Part shown: in pieces, positions 21,012-33,329 of the stretch
Numbering within the stretch: position 1 is the first letter of the stretch
Layout of the letters: each line of letters starts with the position of its first letter
From: Talaromyces rugulosus
Lineage: Eukaryota > Ascomycota > Eurotiomycetes > Eurotiales > Trichocomaceae
NCBI RefSeq assembly: GCF_013368755.1
Contig: NC_049563.1
Coordinates: 5,022,001-5,086,000, forward strand
DNA length: 64,000 nt
Direction of reading: 5' to 3'
Position numbers and translations under genes: made by a program
Notes under the pieces: generated by a model
What the model saw: the letters and a program-made list of their open reading frames with translations, nothing else
Told to the model about the DNA's origin: nothing
Database searches by the model: none

Positions 21012-23855
21012 TCATAAAGTCCAATCATTGTGAGACTGATTGGCTGCATTGATCGCGCTATCCAAGTCCATACCCGGCGCTGCAGCCTGTCCAATAGCAT
21101 CGGTATCAAAACATGGGATGGCTGTGAACTCGTCCAGCTCCTGAGGGAAATTCGAAATAAATCCTTCAAACCCAAAATGAGGCGTCTGTGGCAGAGCTCC
21201 TGTGTTGGGTGAATGAACCATATCTAATTGATGGGGAGCCGGTGTTCCCGTGGCATTGGTGGTGATATTCATTGGGTCTAATTTGATAGTCGGGTCAAAC
21301 AGTTGATTGTTCAGGACCTCCATAGTGTTGGCCTTCATGGTATTATCAGAAGGAAACGGCGTAGTGGTAGATGAGAAAGAGTTGGCTGGGATTGGATGGA
21401 GCTGAGCTGCAATATTGCTATTATGACTGGGTGTCGCATTTCCAGTAGCTGGGGAGAGGGGCCCGGTTTTCCACAGCATTTCCCAGTTCTTGAACAGTTC
21501 GTATCCAGTATCGAGCGCTTCTTGGCGACTTTGAGCTTGACTTTGACTCCAGTCCTCCAGGCGACGAATTGCACGTTCGAGTGCCTCTATAACACTGACG
21601 GCGGACTTAGCAGAGCCGACCCCCATGGACATGATTTTGATCAGACCCATTCCCTGTGATAAGGCGTTGCGAAGTCTTTCTGTGCGTTTAGTCAGGCTCT
21701 GAGCTAGGATAACAAGAAGGGCAGCACGACAGGAGCTAAATTCGGTGTAGGACGCTCGGGCAAGCCCTGTCTCGTCTCGTAGAAGGCGGCATAGTTCAAC
21801 AATTTCAAGAGCTCCTTCGACGCAGTCGCTTACTAGGATTGCTCTCATCTTTGAACGACCTGCTGAGGACTTTTGTTGTGCGTTGAAATTAACGCCTTTG
21901 ACGTTGCTGAATAGAAATGGTCTCCCAATGAATATCCTGGCCAAACAATAGTCTAGTTTCAGGTGCACATTGGAACGAAAGAGAGGCCCCGCGGGATTGA
22001 GGTCACGACAGGAATTTTCTTTTGGAAGAGTTGACCACCATTCAACCAGTTGTCGACGCTGTACAAGGAGTTTTTCGAGGTACTCTGATTGTTTCCACTT
22101 GGGGCATTTTCGAAGCGCCGATCTAATATACAGTTAGCACAATTGTTTCTATCATAAATGTGAAGAGAGCCCGACATGTCCTGTGCAAATTCGCCGAGCT
22201 TCATAGTCAATTTGATCAGCGCCATCATGTTTGTGTAGTTGTCTGGCGTAGTTGTGGACGCTAGGCCTGGAAGATCAACCGGTAAATCGGCATCAACTTC
22301 GGAATCGGTGATAGAAGGTGGTCTGCCATGGAGGATGCTAATTCGCCTATATAGACATGTTAGGTTCTGTCGGATTAATTAGATGGTAAGACAAACCTCT
22401 CTATAGTGAATGCTGTCCAGAAAACACGATTGCGGATTTCCTGCATGTATGAATCTAGTCCTTCGCCCGCATATTTCCGATGCATGCCGTTTTGGATAGC
22501 TAGCTTCATTGCTAGGCCATAGTAGGTATATGACAAACCGGATGTGTCAAGCGGCAGCAAGTACGTCCCCATAAGCAAGCAGGCCTGAACGCTTCTCACA
22601 GACGCCATGGCAATTATATCTGGCAGCAGCTTGGAGGCAAAATGATAAAATGTCAAACCAACTTCGTCTTCAGAGAATCGGTGGTCGTCTGTCGTCGACT
22701 CCTCTCTTGTTATCTTGTTTACCGGTGTCCGGGATTCCATATGGGCAAACTGGGTCCCAATGGCAAGTGTCATGAGAATAGCACAGACGGATGCGGCATC
22801 GACCGAGGTAAGGCTATCCGGGTCGTTGTAGCAGATAGCCAATTTATCGCGTAGCCAGTCCTCTTCTACGTAAAAGTTATTCGTTCTAGCATATTTCGAG
22901 GCAGTGTTGACGAGAAAGTCAGCAACATAGCGAGGAGGCAGGCATGTGATGGCGGCGGAAACAAGTGAGGATCCGGACTGTAGCTGAGTGGCTCGCCATC
23001 TTTCCTCAAAGGGCACAGGTTCGGCATTATCCTAATCATGTCAGCCATAGGTCTACGATGGATTGAGTCATCGCCTTTCATACTTCTGGTGCTGCGTTTT
23101 GCATCCATTCGTCAATTTTGCGTCTAATCTTCATCGAGAAATTCTGGTATGAAAACTCTCCGGAGTAGTCTGCATGTAGGTTAGCAATCTTGAGCCCTCG
23201 TTACGGATCCCTTTCCCCGAGGAAGACCGATGGCGTAAGCTCACGAGTGGTATTGTCTGAAAAAGCACGGATGCTAAAGTCTTCTTCGTCGATGGCTAGA
23301 TCGTCGAGATCATCCCCCTCTGCCTGAGTAGGAGGCCCATCCGATTCGGACAGGTCGTGATGACGTTTCTGCAGATCCTCGGCGATTTTACGCAAAGAGG
23401 GAACATCAAAGCTAGTATTGGGCATATAGTGCGCCAATATTTGCTCCATATACCGGACACGTTGGGAGTCAGGGTCGTCATCGCGGCTGAAACTAGCGGC
23501 GCGATCATGCAGTCTAGAACTGAGGTTAGAGACGTTCCAGACGCATGACTCGTACAAGACCAACCTATTGACTCTGTCACTTGGCTCAGCCGGCGTGTTG
23601 AACACGCATTGGCGGTGATAGCGGGTGCATCTCCGACACGGCACTCCGCCCTCGCATTTCTCCTTGACTCTGCGACATCCGTCGCAGCTGTGGGTGGGGA
23701 GTCAGCACAATGTTCGTATAACAACATAATACACAAAGGGATTGAGCTGAGTGGTAGCGAGTTTCTCAGACTTACGCTCGCACAGCCCTCTTACGATTCT
23801 CTTCCGCGACACGGGGTCGCTTGGCTCTGTTAGGACTATACTGATGATGTTCCAT
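21012..23855 (-). CDS. Zn2Cys6 transcription factor, candidate proline-utilisation regulator
   Basis: Exons 23855-23776, 23687-23245, 23169-23084, 23031-22397, 22346-22176 and 22122-21012 are phase-consistent and give 841 residues. After a basic start (NRKRAVRACDGC) the zinc cluster is C28-x2-C31-x6-C38-x5-C44-x2-C47-x6-C54. An acidic segment (EGDDLDDLAIDEEDF) and a full fungal transcription factor domain follow (MRNRVFWTAFTIER-type region, HGRPPSI), then a Ser/Thr/Pro-rich tail. By position it is the regulator closest to the ornithine-cyclodeaminase and proline dehydrogenase genes, as prnA is to prnX and prnD in A. nidulans. The promoters of proline dehydrogenase and P5C dehydrogenase carry PrnA-type CCGG arrays. 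Identity as the PrnA equivalent is inference; the family assignment is firm. Confidence 0.85.
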
Positions 23856-25534
23856 GGCTCATTTCGTGCGGGGAACAGGAAATGGTCGTTGACTGCATGA
23901 AGTCGAACCAGAATCTAGCTGCGTGCCAGCTTCGTATCCGCGACAGTGGAGACCAATCGGAGGAATATTCCCAGGCCGCAGTGACAGGGGATGGTGTGGG
24001 TGGGCGTGGTTAGCGGAGAACAACGACAGACCGATGTTTGGTGGTTTTGAGATAAATGAGACGACCGGGAGAACGCAGTGAGATCCGGTCGCTTAATGCG
24101 GGATAGCGCACGAGGGGAAGCGCGACGGGCTAGTCTGTATTTGGGTTAGTGCGGAGAGTCTTGGCAATGCTCGCATAGAGTGGGTCCGAGCTAGTCCTAA
24201 AATATATAGTATGAAGGGAGCCAATCAGAGCGCGCACTGTATCAGCTTTGTTCGGCCAATCGAAGTCGCGGGGTATGAGTAACGTGCCAAAAGGGTTCAA
24301 ATATGACGATACATGATTAGGCTAGGAAGGATGGTGACTATAGGGGACTGAGGCACATATTAATTATATCGAGGGGGGTGGTTGTGATAGGCATTGATTG
24401 GTTGGCGGCGGATAGAGCGTGAAACCTGGGTCCTCCAAGATCTATTTTAGTAAAACCCAGAGCATTGGTAAATGGGGTCAGCAACACCGGGAACCGCGTT
24501 ATGGGTAGAGCCGAATCCAAGGACTGGGGCATTTTCCACACTCAGGTGATTGTTGGCAGACAAAGAGACATCCTCCGCGCACGGTGGCCCGCTCCGGATC
24601 TGTCATAGGGCTCTCGACTCGTGTACTTGAGATTCCAGAGCATCGGGCTCGCGCTTATAACCCACTCGAACCAGACACTGCAAGCCCATGGCGCTGGGAT
24701 TTTTCTTTGTTTGCCTGAGTCAATATCCAGGAATGAGCGTGTCGGTGAAGCGCGTCCTAGTGCTTGAATTGCATATGATGTCAAGGGTTTGTTTGATACA
24801 TGTAATATGGAAACATTTGAACACTTGTGCTGTCATTTATGTGTTCCTGTGGTGCTATCAATTATATTTCAATGTTCCTTTTTGGGACAAGTTCGGTTCC
24901 TGATGTCATCACTGGGGTGAACAAGCCGAGAGGACCATTCAGTGACTGAGAATACCATTGATGACTACATAACCACCGAGAGTAGTCTCGCTCTTCAATT
25001 TTACTAACGGAATTTAAGCCATCAAAGCGTTTCAATGTCGGAAACGGCCGTTTTGCGAGCTTTCTTTTTTTCTCATCTAGAACAATGACCAAATCCGAGA
25101 CCAACACCAATATCATGAAATCCACACGATCATCCGTACAATTGTTTATGATTACGTCAAAAATATGGTACATCTCAATTATGGCCCAATGTTCCACGGT
25201 GAGACATGCCTCTTTCAGCTTTTAGATAGGTTGAACTTTACGAATCGCGAAGCTCTAGATTTGGAAGATCGGCTGACACAGACATTCATAAAGCTCTTTG
25301 TTTAACTTTACCATATCTATCTGCATGCGTAATTGGGGTACCTCCCTTGGTTTTCTGCCCATTCCAAATTCTGCCGGTCCTTTTTGTAGGCGGAACATAA
25401 ATAGTTTCATGGCCTCGTGTCCTGCATCTTGTTTACTATTTAACGCATCCAAGGACTTCAATTGACTTCCAATTGAGACATAGGGACTCGATACCATAAC
25501 TCCAAGCCCGACATTTAAACTTTTATTTCTAACA
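23856..25534. other. intergenic stretch with unclear short frames
   Basis: Left part is the promoter of the regulator, with CCAAT sequences near 23951, 24220 and 24256. Minus-strand frames at 24338-24784, 24862-25197 and 25255-25497 are short. The one at 25255-25497 begins with an ATG and reads plausibly protein-like (HEAMKLFMFRLQKG), and could be an exon of a decayed gene. No complete gene could be assembled. Confidence 0.35.
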
Positions 25535-26314
25535 ATGGACGTTCTTACGGTAACCTACTTGGCCTTTGCAGGATGGTGGGTCGACTTTTGTGCCCGCTAT
25601 CCCCCAGGCGTGGTAGAAGTCTCTCTATCTGTGTTTGCCCAGATAGTTGGCTTCTTGCTACCAGCAGCAGGCTACCAGTTGCTCGACATCATCTGGCCAG
25701 TCTGGTCCAGCAAACACAAAATCCAAGATGCAGACCATCAGCCCAGCACTATCAAGCTCCTTGACAGCGTCCTTCAGGCTCTCGTCAACCATGCCCTTTT
25801 GATTTCCTTGCACATTTCCCAAATGGCCCTCTTTGGCTTCCGCATTTCCATGTTTGTTGTCTCCCCAAAACTGCCCTCCGCAACCGAAATTGTCCTACAT
25901 ATTATTGCCGGCACACTTCTACGCGAAGTCTTGTTTTACTACGTCCATCGAACGCTGCATCACCCTTGGTTCTATACGCTAATACATAAACAACACCACC
26001 AATTCACCGCCCCCGTCGCCCTCAGCGCCGTGTTTTCGCATCCAGTCGACCATCTCCTTGTCAACGCCATGCCGATTGCGTTCCCAATGATCCTGCTGCG
26101 CGCACATATGGTTACGGTGGTTATTTTTGCTATTTTTGTGCTTTGGGATGCGGCGTTGGCGCATAGTGGATATGACTTTTTTCGAGTACCGAGCGTGGAA
26201 ATGCATGACCAGCACCATAGGGATTCTAGAGTTGGGTTTGGGATTTTGGGGCTCATGGATCGGTTGCATGGGACTCATGAGGTTGGGTGGATGAAAATGA
26301 AGGGGGAGAAGTAG
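25535..26314 (+). CDS. fatty acid hydroxylase / sterol desaturase superfamily membrane enzyme
   Basis: Intronless, 259 residues, with several hydrophobic segments (residues about 30-50, 85-108, 117-136 and 178-205). It has the three histidine clusters that bind the di-iron centre: HRTLHH at 138-143, HKQHH at 151-155 and HDQHH at 224-228. Such enzymes hydroxylate or desaturate sterols, sphingoid bases or fatty acyl chains, usually in the endoplasmic reticulum, using O2 and an electron donor. The protein is compact and resembles the fungal group annotated as C-4 methylsterol-oxidase-like, but the substrate cannot be told. It lies between the candidate proline regulator and the cyclodeaminase gene and is transcribed convergently with the latter. 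Confidence 0.88.
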   Translation: MDVLTVTYLAFAGWWVDFCARYPPGVVEVSLSVFAQIVGFLLPAAGYQLLDIIWPVWSSKHKIQDADHQPSTIKLLDSVLQALVNHALLISLHISQMALFGFRISMFVVSPKLPSATEIVLHIIAGTLLREVLFYYVHRTLHHPWFYTLIHKQHHQFTAPVALSAVFSHPVDHLLVNAMPIAFPMILLRAHMVTVVIFAIFVLWDAALAHSGYDFFRVPSVEMHDQHHRDSRVGFGILGLMDRLHGTHEVGWMKMKGEK

Positions 26315-26554
26315 GGGATTCAGAGATAGTATTCAAGTTTGTCACTAGGATGTGTTGATTATAGTGGCTATTATCGATAGATAAGAGGGCTGACGGCAGG
26401 CGAGGTAACGGTAGAAAAAGGAGTAGGTAGAAGAGTTATTACAAAGACATGGAGGATCTCAGTATGAAGTGGAGGCAGAAAAGACTGCACAGAAAGACAC
26501 CATTGTATATTCTCATTATCGGTTTGGATCAATTGATATAGCAGAAAACTACAA

Positions 26555-27619
26555 TCAAAAGTCAACTTTTGTCCCGAGTCCCTTTTCAGCACCCATGTCG
26601 AGCAACGTCTTTGCTACAACCAAATCCATAATACCCATACCCACGCACTTGAACACTATATTCCCAGCCCCGGGGCCCTTTTCTACCACCAAGTTTGGGT
26701 CTTGACCAAAAACATCTCCGGCTTCCACGAGCTGAGATTCTTGAACACCAGCCATGATCAGCTCTCCGGCCTCTTTGAGACATGCGTGTTTTGAGTCTAC
26801 ATAGATCCTCCCCTCGGTACCAGAAAGTAGTGTCTGCTTGTCAATCTCTTGCATATGTGGCTTATACGAGCCAATCATGGAAATGAACCGGCGCCTATTG
26901 TTGGCAGCAATAGTGTCATACGCAAACAGCGGTTCCGTGGAAGGGGTGCAGCAAAACAAGACACTACTCTCAGCCAAATCCGAATTGAGCCGAGACACAT
27001 ACTCCCCTGGGGCCAATGAAGATTTCGCATACGCATTGACCTTGAGATTTGGGTAACGCTGTTTCAGATCTGGAAGCAAGCCGGCCATCATCTGGTCGAG
27101 ACGATCTTGCCCACGGTTAATGAACGTGATCGCCTCAATCTCTGTTGCGCTCAGTAACAGGGCTAGACGAGCATGCCACTCAGCCTGCCGCCCTGCGCCA
27201 AAAACTATTACCCTTGATTTAGAGAAAAGTCCTTTGCATCGACTAAACAGCGTCATTGTCGCCAACGCCGTGCGAAAAGCGGTAACTTCCGCAGCGCTAA
27301 TCACGCCCAATAAGGCGCCTTGTGCTGAGAGCACATTAATTACCCCGCGAATAGGTCCGTTGTGCGGGACTGCAACGACTTTTATGCCTGTGGATAGAGT
27401 GTCGGAGACAGGCATGAACAGCGTCGTGTCGCCATGGTTGGTCACGATGCTGCTGCGCAGCGGCTGGTGGATTTGTTGTTGTTGGTTTTGATCAATAGAT
27501 TTTGCTTGCGCGGAGCATGTAGCCAGGGCGTCTGAAAGGGTTTGGAGGATTGTCTCGCATTGTGTTTGGTCCAGGTTTAGGAGAAGTTGGTTGAGTTGGT
27601 CTTCTGGAAGCACGAGCAT
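26555..27619 (-). CDS. ornithine cyclodeaminase / mu-crystallin family protein (PrnX-like)
   Basis: An intronless frame; the first ATG gives MLVLPEDQLNQLLL and 354 residues. The NAD(H)-binding region VIVFGAGRQAEWHARLAL is clear, and upstream AHNGPIRGVI-type text plus AAEVTAFRTALATM match the substrate side of the family. Ornithine cyclodeaminases make proline from ornithine; mu-crystallin-type members reduce cyclic imines. Fungal members beside proline genes, such as A. nidulans prnX as I recall it, have no firmly known role. It is followed upstream, on the same strand, by proline dehydrogenase at 427 bp, so both enzymes meet at the proline or pyrroline-5-carboxylate pool. Only one CCGG (27840-27843) is seen in its own upstream region. 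Confidence 0.87.
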   Translation of the reverse strand: MLVLPEDQLNQLLLNLDQTQCETILQTLSDALATCSAQAKSIDQNQQQQIHQPLRSSIVTNHGDTTLFMPVSDTLSTGIKVVAVPHNGPIRGVINVLSAQGALLGVISAAEVTAFRTALATMTLFSRCKGLFSKSRVIVFGAGRQAEWHARLALLLSATEIEAITFINRGQDRLDQMMAGLLPDLKQRYPNLKVNAYAKSSLAPGEYVSRLNSDLAESSVLFCCTPSTEPLFAYDTIAANNRRRFISMIGSYKPHMQEIDKQTLLSGTEGRIYVDSKHACLKEAGELIMAGVQESQLVEAGDVFGQDPNLVVEKGPGAGNIVFKCVGMGIMDLVVAKTLLDMGAEKGLGTKVDF

Positions 27620-28046
27620 GGTGGTGGGATGGTTCAAGTTCCTGATAATATGGTACGGCAAAAAGAAAAAGAATTGGATCGTATGATAGATCAGTAATTT
27701 TGTCGTTTCTTTTTTATGATGTGTGAAATAGAGTGTCCTCTTGCGTTTATTGGGTTATATGGTGAATACTGGTAAACACTGGGAAGATGAAGGCCATCGA
27801 GGTCGAAGGGATGCCGAGGGGAGTTCCCCACACTTCTTTCCGGTATACTGATCACAAAATAATATCTCCTTAATAACATCAATCATTGCTTTAAAAAAAT
27901 AATGAAACTTTGTATTGTCTGAACAAAACGCTATGCCTCCACGCGACGCTATGTAAACTAAACTGGGCTCATACTCCAAAAATTAATAACAAAAAAAAAG
28001 TCATCACAACCTCTTCGAAACTTCATCTCGGCATCATTCCATGTCA
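27620..28046. other. intergenic between proline dehydrogenase and cyclodeaminase genes
   Basis: Serves as the promoter of the cyclodeaminase gene and the terminator side of proline dehydrogenase. It contains a single CCGG at 27840-27843 and AT-rich tracts, with no paired operators like those upstream of the proline dehydrogenase. Confidence 0.4.
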
Positions 28047-29586
28047 TTAATTTCCCCTCACAAGAACTGTCTTGATTCTTCTCCAAAGCTCCTCCATCAT
28101 AGCCTTCTGCGAGTCCTTTGTCCGTGCCACGGCTTCAGTGTTCTCAAGCGCGCGTCGCAGCAAAAATCCCATGCATTCCTGAACAGAGCCCCAAGTCAAC
28201 AGCTTATATACATTAGGCGACTCGAGAACTTGGTGAGGGTGTTTGCGGGCAGCATCCTCAAAGCCGTTGATAAGGTCGCAGCTGACTTCATCTGCCATAC
28301 CCTGCAGTTGAGCATATGACAGGTCAATGCGGGGCTCGTTGTTTTGCACCTGCTGGAGACGGACGCTGTGGGCTTTTTGTACCGACTCGCGGTTGTGTGT
28401 GGCGATAATAAGATTCACAGGTGGCACTGTCTCCTTCGCTACACTCTCAGGCGCGGGAGAAAGCATGGAATTGTAACGTCGGGTGAGAATAGCCTCGACG
28501 ACACCATCGTAGCAAATATCGGTATCTTCCTTGGTGTCCCAGATCACATGTCGTGGCTCGATTTTCATGTACGCGCCTCGAACAAGCTTGACACCCAGTG
28601 TATAACCGTCTCTTTCGGCCATAGCCAGGTGCTTTGCAATAGTCGCTGGCGTTGATTTGAGGTAGGCCTGGTATGTGCAGTAGATGGTTGCCTTGCCAGG
28701 GGTTTGCAGGTTACAGTATTTCTGGTATTTCATAACCCAGTTTTCGATCCCTGGTTGAACTGCTTGTTCTTCAGCGTCAACGAGGAGGCGTGTGCCCTTA
28801 GCGATAGTAGCGTCGCAGGCTTTGCGGATAGCGGCGTCCATATACTCTGACGGTGGAAGGTTGTTCTGCAAAAGATGTACGGCCTGGGTTCCCATACCGG
28901 TGAATCTGAAAACCTATTAGCTGTGTATAGTATGGAAATATATGATCAACTTACTTGAGAGCAACGAAATCTCCCTCGGTCGCCATTTCGACACCCTGCA
29001 ATGTTCCTTGAAGCCATGCATCCACGTCTTGTTTTGCCACCTTTGCATCATGAGGACTGACTTTGCTTTCTCCGGTCAGCACTTCCCGTGCATATCCAAG
29101 AAGCACGCCTCGACATCCTAACTCCTTGATCTCATTAATCGACTTTTGTACTTCAACCTTGTTCTCTCCAGCGTTGAACTGTTTGTAGATAGTGTTCTTT
29201 ATAAGCCAGTGAAGGAGAGGGTTACGATCCGTATCGGTAAGCGGTGTCTTTGGATTCGCCAATGCAGACAGCGTGTAGATGCATGGCTTGAGGAGAAGGT
29301 GTGATGACGAGAAAGAGAGGATGACTAGTGATCGAAGGACGCTGGACAGAGGCAGTTTTGCCAGTGGCGATTGTGAATCTGGCTTTGGCTTCGAAGTACC
29401 GATAAGGTCTCCGATCTGCTGTGGGAAGGTCGTCTGAAGAGCAGAGCTGGTCGTAGCAGCAGCAGGAGATCCCGCACTCACGACAGCAGACGACTTTGTT
29501 GTCTTTGTCGTGCTGACATATCGTGCCTGCAAGAGGTGATAGGAAGCTGGTTGATAGAATGCGCGAACAGTGCGCGTTGGGTTCAT
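28047..29586 (-). CDS. prnD: proline dehydrogenase, mitochondrial (PrnD/PUT1-type)
   Basis: Exons 29586-28955 and 28905-28047 give 496 residues. The N-terminus (MNPTRTVRAFYQ, then LQARYVSTT) is Arg/Ser/Thr-rich and lacks acids, as expected for a mitochondrial presequence. The FAD-binding barrel shows the family motifs LVDAEEQAVQPGIE, KLVRGAYM, and near the C-terminus YAQLQGMADEVSC and LLRRALENTEA (RRxxEN). The enzyme oxidises L-proline to pyrroline-5-carboxylate and passes electrons to the respiratory chain, the first step of proline use as nitrogen and carbon source. The partner for step two, P5C dehydrogenase, starts at 62276. The upstream region holds GATA sites and a dense CCGG array, consistent with nitrogen and proline-specific control. 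The proline permease gene normally adjacent in A. nidulans is absent here. Confidence 0.95.
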
Positions 29587-29781
29587 TGTACGACGGTAAG
29601 ACAGGTGGTAAAGATGCTGGATGTATAATGTGTATAATGGGGTGTGCTATAGGAGATTGGAGGAAGAAGGCAGACCAGGGCCTGGAGAAGGCTTAAATGG
29701 ACTCCTGGCCGCACCTGCCGGGACGGAACCCGCCAGCCAGGGAAGTCATCAGGGAGTCACCAGGGTAGGAACGCGGGGCTG

Positions 29782-29816
29782 TTATCGACCGGCCCACGCT
29801 GCTTATCAAGCTTATC
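29782..29816 (-). promoter_or_regulatory. three clustered GATA sites upstream of proline dehydrogenase
   Basis: Three TTATC sequences (GATAA on the coding strand) lie at 29782-29786, 29803-29807 and 29812-29816, about 200-230 bp before the proline dehydrogenase start. Grouped GATA sites are the known target of the AreA nitrogen regulator in Aspergillus. A CCGG at 29789-29792 lies among them. Function is inferred. Confidence 0.5.
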
Positions 29817-30043
29817 GGCTTGTTCTCCATACTCTGTGACTGTATACGAGTACTTAGTACTACATAGAACTAATCGCTCCCTGCCACCGACCTTGTTCGC
29901 TATGATACCGGTCGTTCGACATCATGATACCATCATATTAAGACTGCTAACTGCCAGGTCCTTCCTACAAACAGCATAACAAGGAGCAATGCCGCCACAT
30001 CTGTTCCATATCCATTTCAGTCATCGTGTCACAGAGCCGCCAA

Positions 30044-30169
30044 CCGGCACGGCTAAGCGCGGCGACCGGATCGCGTCCGGGCTCGGGCCGGCTGGGCCGA
30101 GTCTCTTATTGGCTGCCGGTAACCGTCAGCCGGTCGACCGCTCATTGGCCGGGGAGCCCGGGATGCCGG
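30044..30169. promoter_or_regulatory. CCGG array upstream of proline dehydrogenase, PrnA-type operator pattern
   Basis: Eight CCGG tetramers occur in 126 bp, starting at 30044, 30066, 30077, 30088, 30116, 30130, 30149 and 30166. The second to fourth are spaced by exactly seven bases each (CCGG-7N-CCGG-7N-CCGG, 30066-30091). PrnA of A. nidulans is reported to bind CCGG-6/7N-CCGG repeats and CCGG-N-CCGG inverted repeats. Two CCAAT boxes in reverse (ATTGG) at about 30109 and 30144 lie within the array. The block is 460-580 bp upstream of the start codon. Confidence 0.65.
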
Positions 30170-30286
30170 CGCGGTCATCTGATCTATACAATGTAACACG
30201 TCTAACATGTGACCTATTGATTTTTTTTCTAGGTCGAGTTGATGGACAGCCAAGAAATAGCTTTGTTTCGGTGGATATTCTAACTA

Positions 30287-30539
30287 CAGTAAAACCCGCC
30301 TACAGGCAACCATGGCTAAAAGCAACAGGCTAAGTGGGTCAAGATAGCCAATAGAATTGCTGTATTTGTTGCTTTTAACGCTCTATAAGCAATTTCCAAT
30401 GTTTCTACTTCCCATACAAAGTTGTTTATAAAAAGGTCGACCAGTAATATTGCTCTATTTGCCGTTTTTAAAAGCAACTCCTCTTTATAAGCAACCAAAG
30501 TACCTGTCAAAATTAGTTGCTTTTAAGCAGGTTTTACTG
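30287..30539. mobile_element. non-autonomous TA-flanked DNA transposon (pogo/Fot1-like MITE)
   Basis: A 253-bp element begins CAGTAAAACCCGCC and ends with the inverse AGCAGGTTTTACTG; 12 of the first 14 positions match as inverted repeats. It is flanked by TA on both sides (30285-30286 and 30540-30541). CAGT ends and TA duplication are typical of pogo/Fot1-type Tc1-mariner elements. Inside are repeated AAGCAAC / GTTGCTT motifs (near 30317, 30368, 30387, 30469, 30488 and 30516) in both orientations, which may be transposase-binding subterminal repeats. No transposase is encoded; the small minus-strand frame inside is meaningless. It lies 118 bp beyond the proline dehydrogenase CCGG array. Confidence 0.75.
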
Positions 30540-30541
30540 TA

Positions 30542-30880
30542 AGTGGTAAGTCGGATCAACGTCGTTCAGATATACCGGACCCACTATTTATGAAGTTTAC
30601 TGGACTACATGTGTAACAATTGAGTTTTATAGAAATGGGATAAGAGCTATTCGATTGGCTTGGCAAGGTACAAGAGCAAATAGACGTCCCAGTGAAGAAA
30701 GCGCAAGGTAAACTTAGCTTTCTAGCTAGAAAAGATCCCCATATTTAACCCAATACTATTAGTCTATACCCTCTCAATCTCGATTGCTGGATCGATCGAG
30801 TGAAAGGAAGCGGTTCCAGTGATTCTTAAATACCAAGTTTTCTTAATTACATTAATACACTAAAAACTATTTACACCAAG
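30542..30880. other. intergenic 3' flank of carboxylesterase gene
   Basis: AT-rich sequence between the transposon-like element and the esterase stop codon. No gene or repeat recognised. Confidence 0.35.

Positions 30881-33329
<2,449 letters not shown>

Noticed and set aside
30316..30510. Small protein frame
   Set aside because: It lies wholly within the transposon-like element and is formed by its repeats.
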